This document shows, piece by piece, positions 1 to 6,650 of a stretch of 23,146 bases of DNA. How positions within the stretch are numbered: position 1 is the stretch's first letter; the number at the start of each line of letters is the position of its first letter. This DNA is from an uncultured Ruminococcus sp. GTDB taxonomy: Bacteria > Bacillota > Clostridia > Oscillospirales > Ruminococcaceae. The stretch lies in NCBI GenBank assembly GCA_947174625.1, contig CAMWJT010000002.1, positions 1 to 23,146 of the forward strand, read 5' to 3'. The position numbers and the translations under genes were made by a program. The notes under the pieces were generated by a model. It did no database searches. It was not told the origin of the DNA and saw nothing but the letters and a program-made list of their open reading frames with translations.

Positions 1-185
1 ATACTCTATTATATTTGAATACAGCTGCATCATAAGGCACAGTCGTTCAAACTTAAATATAAATCATACTCTCAAATATAGCCTCACGAGCCATATAAAC
101 AAGACAATTTTAAATATGTTATAAAATACTGTATTTTCGAGCTTTTCCGCATATTGCTGAAACTTGCGAAAAGAGCGTCGAGATT

Positions 186-208
186 TTCAATTCCCGCACT
201 GGTCACCA
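186..208 (+). other. 3' end of a tRNA-Glu (possible att core)
   Basis: The stretch reads as the 3' part of a tRNA: T-loop TTCAATT, then CCCGC (3' side of the T-stem), then ACTGGTC (3' acceptor strand), then ACCA (discriminator plus CCA). The ACTGGTC-ACCA ending matches what I recall of tRNA-Glu in Clostridia. The bases to the left do not supply the 5' T-stem, anticodon arm or acceptor partner, so this is a fragment. Tyrosine-recombinase elements often integrate at tRNA 3' ends and leave such a copy. The orientation, with a terminator directly to the right, suggests integrated DNA on the left side and original tRNA-downstream DNA on the right. Confidence 0.55.
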
Positions 209-218
209 TTTTTTTGAT

Positions 219-260
219 CTCGGAAACAGTGATATTACGCTGTTTCCGAGTTTTTCTTTT
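219..260 (+). terminator. Rho-independent terminator after the tRNA fragment
   Basis: A perfect 11-bp stem, CTCGGAAACAG with CTGTTTCCGAG, closes a 10-nt loop and is followed on the plus strand by TTTTTCTTTT. It lies just downstream of the tRNA-Glu-like 3' end, as expected for the native terminator of a tRNA transcript. Confidence 0.8.
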
Positions 261-345
261 ATCGTAAAAAACTTTTTGAGAAATTGAGTGTTGAGCTGAC
301 AGCGGAAATGCGTGACAGTTACAGTATTAATGTCAAGTCTTCAAA

Positions 346-405
346 TCAGTACATCTTTCTTTTTCGAGGATCGTAGGCAATTTGATCACTCTTGTATCTG
401 CTCAT
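346..405 (-). CDS. 19-codon ORF, probably a gene remnant
   Basis: An ATG preceded by GAGG at about 8 nt opens a 19-residue frame starting MSRYKSDQIAYDP and ending in TGA. It follows the remnant ending at 416 by a few bases on the same strand. The peptide is strongly charged and resembles the start of a longer protein cut short. No function is recognised. It could be a degraded gene or chance. Confidence 0.2.
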   Translation of the reverse strand: MSRYKSDQIAYDPRKRKMY

Positions 406-415
406 AACTGTCGCC

Positions 416-677
416 TCACTTTATCGGCTTAATCATTTCAAGGACAAGCTGTAAGCCCACCTTGAAGTCCTTGCGGAGCTCATTACAATTGCAGATTATA
501 CAGGTCAATGTCTGCCAACTGGTACTCGTTAAGAATATCTCTGCTGTCAGGATAGGCTTTTCTCAGTGTGATTTCTGTCTTAACCAGTCTATCGAGTGCT
601 GTCTTGTATGCTCTATCCGTATCTTCGATCTTGGTGAGGTGGAACAGGTCATATTTATAAAGTTCATCGAGAATATT
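416..677 (-). pseudogene. Frameshifted remnant of a small phage/mobile-element protein
   Basis: Reading leftward from about 677, one frame gives protein-like sequence (LDELYKYDLFHLTKIED..., then ...ILNEYQLADIDLYNLQL) and stops at TAA 483-485. A second frame, open across that point, continues as NELRKDFKVGLQLVLEMIKPIK-like sequence and stops at 416. Joined by a one-base shift near 485-500, they make a small helical protein whose tail resembles the C-termini of small uncharacterised phage-associated proteins (DUF6809-like, a weak guess). No start codon or ribosome binding site is evident, so it is also 5'-truncated. Confidence 0.5.
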
Positions 678-678
678 T

Positions 679-776
679 TTACTTATGAAGAAATGGCAGA
701 CGATATATGGAAAAAATTTAAACTGTTGCTTGAAGAAAAAAGAAAATTGATGAAAGAATTGGAAGAAATGAAATAA
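679..776 (+). pseudogene. Truncated C-terminal end of a plus-strand gene
   Basis: The plus-strand frame ending TAA at 774-776 encodes a lysine/glutamate-rich helix (MADDIWKKFKLLLEEKRK followed by more K/E-rich sequence). It is followed 28 bp later by a plus-strand terminator. Upstream of about 679 the same frame runs antisense through the minus-strand remnant and stops looking like protein. I read this as the tail of a real plus-strand gene cut by a rearrangement. A free small peptide starting at the ATG at 693 is possible but has no good ribosome binding site. Confidence 0.3.
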
Positions 777-803
777 AAAATCACTGAGAAAATAATTATA
801 ATG

Positions 804-840
804 ATCTGATAGTCAACACGGCTGTCAGATTATTTTTTAT
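804..840 (+). terminator. Rho-independent terminator
   Basis: A 9-bp stem with one G-U pair, ATCTGATAG with CTGTCAGAT, has a 9-nt loop and is followed by TATTTTTTAT on the plus strand. It would end transcription of the plus-strand fragment finishing at 776. The minus-strand side lacks a clean T-run, so it is a poor terminator for the phage lysis genes. Confidence 0.65.
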
Positions 841-1112
841 GCAATAAAAGCCCTGTCTATAGAGACGAGGGGGAGAATATCATGTTTTAAGACCTTTTTT
901 TGTTGCGACACCTAGAAATTTTCGGAAATTACGTCATTTTCATACTTGCAACCCCGGATTTCTCAGAAAACTGATTTTACACCCCCTATTGCGAACTTGC
1001 TAAAATTCTCGAAATACGGTCGGCTTTGCCGTCCGTTGTGAATGCGGCGACCCCGACGCTTTAACTTGCAAATTTCCAACCGGCGTCGGAAATCACGACA
1101 CTGGTTTTAGCA
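841..1112. other. Gene-free stretch downstream of the endolysin
   Basis: No coding frame is supported. The sequence has short recurring words (ACTTGC near 940, 1005 and 1063, and again near 162), a small G+C hairpin GGTCGGC-TTT-GCCGTCC near 1019-1035 and a distant inverted pair GACGC/GCGTC. Such clusters occur next to phage ends, but no integrase-arm pattern can be demonstrated. No clear terminator for the phage operon was found. Confidence 0.45.
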
Positions 1113-1847
1113 TTAGCATTTTTCTTCCATTAGGATTCCGGCATAGGTCTTGCCATCTACACTAATAGAAAAATATTTTCCAAGTTTTTCGTTCAGGATT
1201 TTATTGACTTCTGTCTGGATAGTGTCATAATCATATCCGGAGCAGATCAGATTTTCTTTGCGTTCAGAACCGTCTCCCCACAGTCCGGCAAGCACTTCCT
1301 GTGCAATCTCATCAATGCTCTTACTTGGTTTACCTGTAATGGTTCTGTCTGCAAATAGATCGTAGTATTTCTGTCCGAGTGATGCACGATATGCTTTTGC
1401 AGTTATAGAAGTGTCCGCCGGGCGTTCATACTGGCACATCACACAATCAGAAGCAGTCGTAACGTTATCCGTCGTTTTCAAAATTTTCAGCACAGCAGTG
1501 TAACTCTCAGACAGTTCTTTCAGTAAAAAGTCAAGCTGCATGTCCAGATCGCCGATAGATTTGCCATAGGCTTTGGCATAAGACAGCAGAGCTTGCTTTC
1601 TCGCCCAGTAAGTCCATTGTGCTAAGCCATAGCCTGCACAATCTTTGACAAAATTGGCATATGTGCCGTTATCGACGGCTTTTGTGTAGCTTTCATCTGT
1701 GTAGCCTAGAGATTTCTCATAGGTATTTTGCAAGTTTTTCGGATTCAAGGCAGATTCTGCTTCAAGATTCCCCATCAGTCCAGCAGCTCCGGCTTTTGTC
1801 ATACCGGCAGAAATCAGCTTGTCCCAGATTTTTTGTGTATTAGTCAT
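1113..1847 (-). CDS. Endolysin: phage_tail_lysozyme-type domain plus CW_7 repeat
   Basis: A 244-residue peptidoglycan hydrolase acting at host lysis. Residues about 4-165 resemble the phage_tail_lysozyme family: an N-terminal IW..L...GMTKAGAAGLMGNLEAES pattern with acidic residues E29/E31, and GYGLAQWT at 72-79. Residues about 178-218 match a single CW_7 wall-binding repeat (IDEIAQEVLAGLWGDGSERK, later GYDYDTIQTEVNKIL), as in the Cpl-7 family. There is no signal peptide, so export is expected through the holin, which ends 57 bp upstream. GGAG lies about 9 nt before the ATG. About 25 residues follow CW_7 with no recognised domain. It is the last gene of the late operon. Whether the catalytic domain is a muramidase or another glycosidase is not settled by sequence reading. 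Confidence 0.88.
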   Translation of the reverse strand: MTNTQKIWDKLISAGMTKAGAAGLMGNLEAESALNPKNLQNTYEKSLGYTDESYTKAVDNGTYANFVKDCAGYGLAQWTYWARKQALLSYAKAYGKSIGDLDMQLDFLLKELSESYTAVLKILKTTDNVTTASDCVMCQYERPADTSITAKAYRASLGQKYYDLFADRTITGKPSKSIDEIAQEVLAGLWGDGSERKENLICSGYDYDTIQTEVNKILNEKLGKYFSISVDGKTYAGILMEEKC

Positions 1848-1904
1848 TTGTATTTTTCTCCATTTTTTCAGAAATTTTAAGGTTTGTCCGGTGGATTTCT
1901 TTGT

Positions 1905-2282
1905 TCATTGCTCCTTTTGATTGAAATTTTTGAATCGCTTCACGATCCGGAGAACCCACTGCGCTTCTGGATTGATTTCAGCGTAATTCTCAAAAATGCT
2001 AATCATTTCCATGATGACGATATAGGCAAAGACACAGAACGCTGTGACTGCGCCTGTGATCATAGAAAATTCGTTAACATCGTAATATCTGCCCAGCACG
2101 TTGATGCCGAGATCCAGACCGCAGGATGCTGTCATGATCAGGATTTCGGCAAGTTTATGCAAACCACCAATCCGCATATTGCGGCTACTGATGGCATTAT
2201 TGCAGTAAGCCTTAATGATTCCAGTCAGGTAATCCACGACAGCAAGTCCCGTGATGATAAAAATCATAATCATATATTGCAT
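1905..2282 (-). CDS. Phage holin (toxin secretion/lysis holin family)
   Basis: A 125-residue membrane protein forming the lysis pore that releases the endolysin. The hallmark DYLTGIIKAY follows a first hydrophobic segment (MIMIFIITGLAVV). Two further hydrophobic stretches lie near LAEILIMTASCGLDLGI and AVTAFCVFAYIVIMEMI. The C-terminus is basic (RIVKRFKNF). This matches the phage_holin_4/TcdE-like family. The frame can start at a GTG at 2291, but GAGG sits about 8 nt before the ATG at 2282, so that start is preferred. The gene sits between the baseplate genes and the endolysin, the expected place. Confidence 0.9.
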   Translation of the reverse strand: MQYMIMIFIITGLAVVDYLTGIIKAYCNNAISSRNMRIGGLHKLAEILIMTASCGLDLGINVLGRYYDVNEFSMITGAVTAFCVFAYIVIMEMISIFENYAEINPEAQWVLRIVKRFKNFNQKEQ

Positions 2283-2292
2283 TTCTTTCACC

Positions 2293-2739
2293 TCATTTCG
2301 TCAGGATTAATTCGGTATCGGCGATCCTGAAATTGAAAATTATGCTTTTTCGTTCTGGAAAATGGAAAACAGCATTTTCAGATGTATTTAACATGAAAGA
2401 AGAATTGGTCTGTCGAAATCCTGCATTGAGTCCCGACATGGAAAACGAACGAAAAACAGGAGCATCCGGCTTTTCTTCTGCCATGTCGATAATATAAGGA
2501 AACTCAAAATTTACATTATTTTTAAATTTCCAGATGGATTTGACGGAAGTATAGTCGTATTTTTCAGCAATGCCGGAATTTGCTATCACCGGATAACCGC
2601 CGTTTTCGTTTTCTTGGATAATCCAGATGGATTTGACAGAAGTATAGTTGTATTTTTCAGCAATTCCAGGATCTGTTATAAATGGATAGCCGTTATTAAT
2701 TGTGTCATCCTGTGACCAGATAGTTTCAGTCCAGCTCAT
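2293..2739 (-). CDS. Small baseplate or receptor-binding protein with two internal repeats
   Basis: A 148-residue protein of unknown function at the distal end of the tail gene block. Residues about 15-80 hold two 31-residue repeats (NNGYPFITDPGIAEKY... and NGGYPVIANSGIAEKY...), each ending in YTSVKSIW. The W/NGYP pattern resembles short repeats of Gram-positive surface and tail proteins. The second half (about 85-148) is beta-rich with no recognised family. The gene lies between a beta-helix-like tail protein and the holin, so a role in host binding or as a fibre tip is likely. AAGGTG about 7 nt before the ATG supports the start. Function is inferred from position. Confidence 0.7.
   Translation of the reverse strand: MSWTETIWSQDDTINNGYPFITDPGIAEKYNYTSVKSIWIIQENENGGYPVIANSGIAEKYDYTSVKSIWKFKNNVNFEFPYIIDMAEEKPDAPVFRSFSMSGLNAGFRQTNSSFMLNTSENAVFHFPERKSIIFNFRIADTELILTK
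2530..2668 (-). repeat. In-gene direct repeat, 93-bp period
   Basis: About 45 bp beginning CCAGATGGATTTGAC at 2530 recurs at 2623 with three or four substitutions. The substitutions mostly preserve the encoded GIAEKY-YTSVKSIW motif, so duplication followed by selection on the protein is likely. Confidence 0.85.
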
Positions 2740-2757
2740 GTGTGTTCACCTTTTTCA

Positions 2758-3609
2758 TTATGGAAAAAATCCGATGCTTGCAAGATATTCTTTACCTTTC
2801 AGCTGACCAGGTGTAACTTCTATTAGTCTTGTGTCAACGGTCAGATTTTCCGGTTTGTTTTGTATTGCAACAAGGGAAGTGTTAGAAGCTGCTCCTGATT
2901 GTGTAAGATTAACTGTTACATTAGCATCGACTTCCGGATCAGCAAGCACAACGTAACAATGTTCATTTGTTGATCGGTAAAGTGAAAAAGATCCGCTTCC
3001 ACCTATACCAAATTTCGGATTTATCAGAATGAATCCAGATTTTGTTGCTGAATATGCGATCAAATATTGAGATGTTCTATTGAACCATAGATCATGCAAA
3101 ATAAAATTGCAGTTCTCGAATGTAGAATTGCTGAATGGATAAGCCATTGTTGCCGCCACATAGGTCAGATTTCCGGCACAATTTATAAAATTGATACTAC
3201 TCGAAGAAAAAAGTCCGTAATAGCCTACCATTTTCATAGAAAATTTACACTTTACAAATGTTTTAGTCCCGTAAGATGCGTTAATCGTTGGATAAAATAA
3301 TGTTCTTTTGTGTTCACAATCCACAAAAGATAAGTTTTCTATCTGGATGTTTTCCCTCGTCGTGACATTGATAAAATTAGCCGCATAGACCGTGATGCCT
3401 TTGATGTTTTTTTGCTTATCTGCATAAACACGTTTACATGTAATTTCCAAAGATTCTGTCAATTCGCCCGTATAGGATGGGTCAGCTGCTGCATCAATGT
3501 CGGCAATGACTTTCACATAGCTGTCAGCTTTTTTGATGCAGTCCAAAAAATCTGTCAGAGTATTGACGCAGTATGGATCTTCTTCTGTTCCTGTTCCGGT
3601 GTATGCCAT
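2758..3609 (-). CDS. Putative tail fibre / receptor-binding protein, beta-helix-like
   Basis: A 283-residue protein starting MAYTGTGTEEDPY. GGGAG lies about 8 nt before the ATG at 3609; a longer frame to 3642 would overlap the upstream gene and lacks a ribosome site. After a G-T-G-T-x-x-D-P-Y motif near the N-terminus, residues about 40-230 show short beta-strand repeats rich in N, C, F and I (IENLSFVDCEHK, FVKCKFSMKM, FINCAGNLTY, FENCNFILHD). This is typical of a right-handed parallel beta-helix as in pectate-lyase-like phage tail proteins. No catalytic residues are recognised, so adsorption rather than enzymatic activity is the safer call. Its place between the baseplate protein and a small repeat protein fits a host-contact role. 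Confidence 0.7.
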   Translation of the reverse strand: MAYTGTGTEEDPYCVNTLTDFLDCIKKADSYVKVIADIDAAADPSYTGELTESLEITCKRVYADKQKNIKGITVYAANFINVTTRENIQIENLSFVDCEHKRTLFYPTINASYGTKTFVKCKFSMKMVGYYGLFSSSSINFINCAGNLTYVAATMAYPFSNSTFENCNFILHDLWFNRTSQYLIAYSATKSGFILINPKFGIGGSGSFSLYRSTNEHCYVVLADPEVDANVTVNLTQSGAASNTSLVAIQNKPENLTVDTRLIEVTPGQLKGKEYLASIGFFP

Positions 3610-3613
3610 AAAA

Positions 3614-3946
3614 TCAACTCCCTTGTACTGTTGGTCTGACAATCAAAACACCAGCAAGTTTCCGATAGCTCAGACCGTCAGCATTCTTCAGCCGGAAATG
3701 CATGTAATACGTTCCGTGCAGACCAGCCGTGTCATTACTGGTAAGCTGAGCCTGGAAGCAACCATCTGAAAAAGTGCAATTTTTAGTGAGTTTTGCTGTA
3801 CCAAGCAATTTTTGATCTTCCAGGATGAGCTGCATTGTAAAATTCTCTGGTGAATCAGATTCGATATGGATCTGAAACGTTTCCAGTGTGTCGCCCTGCA
3901 AGCATTCCATGGTTGGCATTGTATCAAAAAATTTGAATGTCTGCAT
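3614..3946 (-). CDS. Baseplate protein with BppU N-terminal-like Ig fold (putative)
   Basis: A 110-residue, all-beta protein. The pattern of an early G-D-T-x-x-x-F, a P-x-x-F/L before a strand, and an ending of HFRLKNADGLSYRKLAGVL resembles the immunoglobulin-like N-terminal domain of lactococcal-type BppU upper baseplate proteins, which tether receptor-binding proteins to the tail. Here the domain stands alone, and the next gene (beta-helix protein) starts 4 bp after its TGA. The pair may therefore be the split equivalent of one anchor-plus-binding protein. Similarity is by eye only. Confidence 0.6.
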   Translation of the reverse strand: MQTFKFFDTMPTMECLQGDTLETFQIHIESDSPENFTMQLILEDQKLLGTAKLTKNCTFSDGCFQAQLTSNDTAGLHGTYYMHFRLKNADGLSYRKLAGVLIVRPTVQGS

Positions 3947-3961
3947 AAATTCTCCTTATCG

Positions 3962-5914
3962 TTAATTTAAACCAGTCACCATAATACCATTTTGAAAATA
4001 ATAGGTTATGCTGCCAATGCTATAGCCTGATATATAGTTAATGATTGCTTTATTTGTTTGTAAATAGCCATTTTCATCCATCCATGCATTGGTTACAACT
4101 TCTATACTGGATTCCTGTAGCTCTATATTGCTGACAAGAGTCATGTTTCCAGAAGTCCCAGTTCCGCCATTAATCGCAAATAATTTGCATCTGAAATCAA
4201 TTGCATCAGATTCAATTAAAAGTCCGTTATAAGTGATGTGATTGTCGCCGTCTGTGATTTGTCCAGTCGCATTGATGGTAGTATAGGTGTTACCGCCCTG
4301 ACCGCCGATCAGACTGCCACCGTCAAGTTTCATCCAGTAGTCAGAGTTGTTTCTTGTCTTGATACTGCCCAGAATGTCAGCTCCGTTCTGATCGAACAAG
4401 CAAATCACTTCGCCATTTGAATTTCTGACGTTGATCACACCGTTGTCATTGTTGTAGCCTCCGACGGTTAGCGTTCCGCCCTTGATCCGGTCAGCATACA
4501 TCGTCCCAGTCGTGATATAATCGGCAACAATTGCCCCGTCCATGGTCATAGCTAAGCCATATTCTCCGTTATATGCTCCACCGGGTTCATTACTATGGCT
4601 ATAGCCCAAGCCATTGATGTTAAAACGCCAAATTTTCGTTGCAGTGTCTTTGTTGTCCGTGTCCATAATCAGAATTTCTTCTGGCTCTACAACGACATGA
4701 CCGTGCGTTGCGGCAGTAATCAAAGCAGAAGCATTGTCTTTCGCTTGCTGTAAGATCTCTGATTTTTGTTTTGGCACTTCATATTCTACATAATTTCTTG
4801 TTTGTGTTACAATATCTGTAACAGCTTCTGTTTTGTCACCAATCTCAATTGTTGGCTGATACGGGCTGAAAATGTTGACCGTCCTGCGAATGATCTTCAA
4901 GTATTCATCAAGACCAATCAATTGGTTGACAAATCGGTAAGTGTTCCCTGCCCGGAAGCTGTCTGCTGCCTTTCCGATGGTGGATAAATCCAACACAACT
5001 GCTTGATAGTTTTTCTTGATCTGGCAGGACTGATTTAAATATTCCTGCCCTTTGGTGAGAAGATTTTCGGGAAGAGTGACATCATTCCAGGTGTAAGTGC
5101 CACATTTCACGCCGTATTTTATAATAGCATCCTCATCATCAATATACGGACAGCCGTTGTTCACTCCAGAGATTGTCAGCCGTTCCGATGTTTCATCGTT
5201 GATCTGACAGCCCAGCGGATATAGTCTCGTGATAATTCCTGTTGTATCTGTGCCGGAGGAAATTGACTTCATATTGACCGCAATTTCTACTGTGGTATCT
5301 GTGCAGACTTGTCCAAAGTCCTCCTCCCGGTAATAGTCTAATACGATCTGATTGTTTTCGTTCCGTCTGGTGTGCAGAATGCCTCCAAGTCGTGAAATTA
5401 GGTTCTCCTTGATTTCTTCCATGGTAGAACGCTGTGCGGTAGTTTTGCTTGCATCTCCGTGTACTGTCACAGCTCCCAATAGAATACAGCGCTCCGGGCT
5501 GTGCCAGCCCATGATGTAATTATGATAATCCAGCAAACTGGCGAGAAAACCAGTTACTTCAGTGTCCTGGTAGTGATGATATAACTGCACAGAATCGCAT
5601 AAATAGCCTAATACGCCCTCACAGATGACTTTCTTTGTGATAACGCCGTTGCTGTCCATGCTTTCTTCTGATATTTGCAGGATGCGTCCGTCAAATTCTG
5701 TTTCGCCTGTCCTGGTGTTGATAATCCTCACAAGTGTCGTTAATTCGTGGAGATTGGCATAAGCAGGGTTCTGTAGCGGCACAGTGATATTAGCAGAATC
5801 TACAGAATTAAGGTCGTCTGTGAAGTCACAGTCAGACACCCGTCTCAGACTTTGCGGATTCATTTCGTGCAATAACTCCGTTACACCGTTGTTTTCAATC
5901 TCAATAATATACAT
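3962..5914 (-). CDS. Tail endopeptidase-like / tail-associated protein (Tal)
   Basis: A 650-residue protein of the tail tip. Residues about 1-370 match the prophage_tail endopeptidase-type fold (gp27/gp44-like hub): NITVPLQNPAYANL, EFDGRILQI, then a long beta-rich body. Residues about 400-480 carry a module common in Firmicutes phages (EEILIMDTDNKDTATKIWRF, later YGLAMTMDGAIVADYITTGT and RIKGGTL), which typically links the hub to fibre sequence. The remainder is repetitive beta structure. An earlier TTG at 5917 is in frame, but the ATG at 5914 has GAGG at 7 nt and overlaps the preceding stop as TGATG, implying translational coupling. It forms the tip together with the distal tail protein. Proteolytic activity is not evident. 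Confidence 0.85.
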   Translation of the reverse strand: MYIIEIENNGVTELLHEMNPQSLRRVSDCDFTDDLNSVDSANITVPLQNPAYANLHELTTLVRIINTRTGETEFDGRILQISEESMDSNGVITKKVICEGVLGYLCDSVQLYHHYQDTEVTGFLASLLDYHNYIMGWHSPERCILLGAVTVHGDASKTTAQRSTMEEIKENLISRLGGILHTRRNENNQIVLDYYREEDFGQVCTDTTVEIAVNMKSISSGTDTTGIITRLYPLGCQINDETSERLTISGVNNGCPYIDDEDAIIKYGVKCGTYTWNDVTLPENLLTKGQEYLNQSCQIKKNYQAVVLDLSTIGKAADSFRAGNTYRFVNQLIGLDEYLKIIRRTVNIFSPYQPTIEIGDKTEAVTDIVTQTRNYVEYEVPKQKSEILQQAKDNASALITAATHGHVVVEPEEILIMDTDNKDTATKIWRFNINGLGYSHSNEPGGAYNGEYGLAMTMDGAIVADYITTGTMYADRIKGGTLTVGGYNNDNGVINVRNSNGEVICLFDQNGADILGSIKTRNNSDYWMKLDGGSLIGGQGGNTYTTINATGQITDGDNHITYNGLLIESDAIDFRCKLFAINGGTGTSGNMTLVSNIELQESSIEVVTNAWMDENGYLQTNKAIINYISGYSIGSITYYFQNGIMVTGLN

Positions 5915-6645
5915 CAAAGTACCTCTGACATTCTGTCAAGCTGATAGTTCAGAAATTTTGTCCATCCTTCTGGACTGTTATCCCAGATGCCAGAACCGCA
6001 TTGTGTAGCAAATGTCTGTACCAGTGCCGCATCATTTGCGGTGATTCTGCCGTCACGGTCTGCATCGGCAAGCAGTTCCTGTTCTGCTGTCAAGCCAGAT
6101 TCCATGCCTGTATTAAGATTGGCAGCCGCAGACAGTATCATGGCTGCATCTGCGGCACTGACATGCCCACTGCCATCCATATCAGGATAACGACAGTCAG
6201 AAATAGGGATTGCAAGCCTGTCTGGTGTGACATTTGGGATTTTGAACGGATCAGCTGCAAAAGTGACAGTTATCTCAGCTATTACGCCATTTGTGTAACT
6301 TTCCGAAATATTTGTGCAGATGGCATAAAAATGATATTCTTTGTCAATGTCATCATAGAGTGCAGATTTTTTGATTGGTTCATAAAGCCAGTGTTTAAAG
6401 CGTTCCACACGGTCTTTTAGATACTGGATTCCGTTTTCGTCTGAAATCATGAATTTGTATTGTAAAGTGCGTTCTGCATAACTTGCCTTGCCGTACAAAG
6501 CAGTAAAATCATGTGTAATGCTGCTATATGGCACTCTGTCTGTGATTCTGTCTCTTTCCGGCAGTTGAGTTTGTCGTTCTGTTATGGTCGCACCAAAGTC
6601 AAGCTGCGAATGCAAATTATTCCATGTGATTCCATTGATAAGCAT
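5914..6645 (-). CDS. Distal tail protein (Dit) with C-terminal dockerin
   Basis: A 243-residue protein joining tail tube and baseplate. Residues 1-135 are Dit-like: MLINGITWNN at the start and EITVTFAADPFK closing the first domain. Where siphophage Dit proteins usually have a second, galectin-like domain, this one has two dockerin-type calcium loops: D155-M-D157-G-S159 with D166 at loop position 12, and D194-A-D196-R-D198-G with D205 at position 12. Each is followed by a helix (AAMILSAAANL, AALVQTFATQ). The 38-residue spacing and SAADAAMIL/TANDAALVQ wording are those of type I dockerins. A short tail (GIWDNSPEGWTKFLNYQLDR) follows. AGGAG precedes the ATG, and the gene sits 5 bp after the tape measure gene. 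Dockerins bind cohesins in Ruminococcus and Clostridium cellulosomes; a purely structural calcium role is the alternative. Confidence 0.88.
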   Translation of the reverse strand: MLINGITWNNLHSQLDFGATITERQTQLPERDRITDRVPYSSITHDFTALYGKASYAERTLQYKFMISDENGIQYLKDRVERFKHWLYEPIKKSALYDDIDKEYHFYAICTNISESYTNGVIAEITVTFAADPFKIPNVTPDRLAIPISDCRYPDMDGSGHVSAADAAMILSAAANLNTGMESGLTAEQELLADADRDGRITANDAALVQTFATQCGSGIWDNSPEGWTKFLNYQLDRMSEVL

Positions 6646-6650
6646 GATTA

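Noticed and set aside
219..260. Terminator serving the phage operon on the minus strand
   Set aside because: On that strand the hairpin is followed by an A-rich run, not T; it works only on the plus strand.
462..776. A 104-codon plus-strand gene
   Set aside because: Its first two thirds are antisense to protein-like minus-strand sequence. Only the last 30 or so codons and the following terminator look like plus-strand coding.
1054..1090. Terminator for the lysis genes (GACGC/GCGTC pair)
   Set aside because: Only a short stem with a loop over 20 nt and no T-run on the minus strand.
1095..1106. Second attachment-site copy (CACTGGT next to the endolysin)
   Set aside because: Only seven bases are shared with the tRNA-Glu end, within chance expectation.
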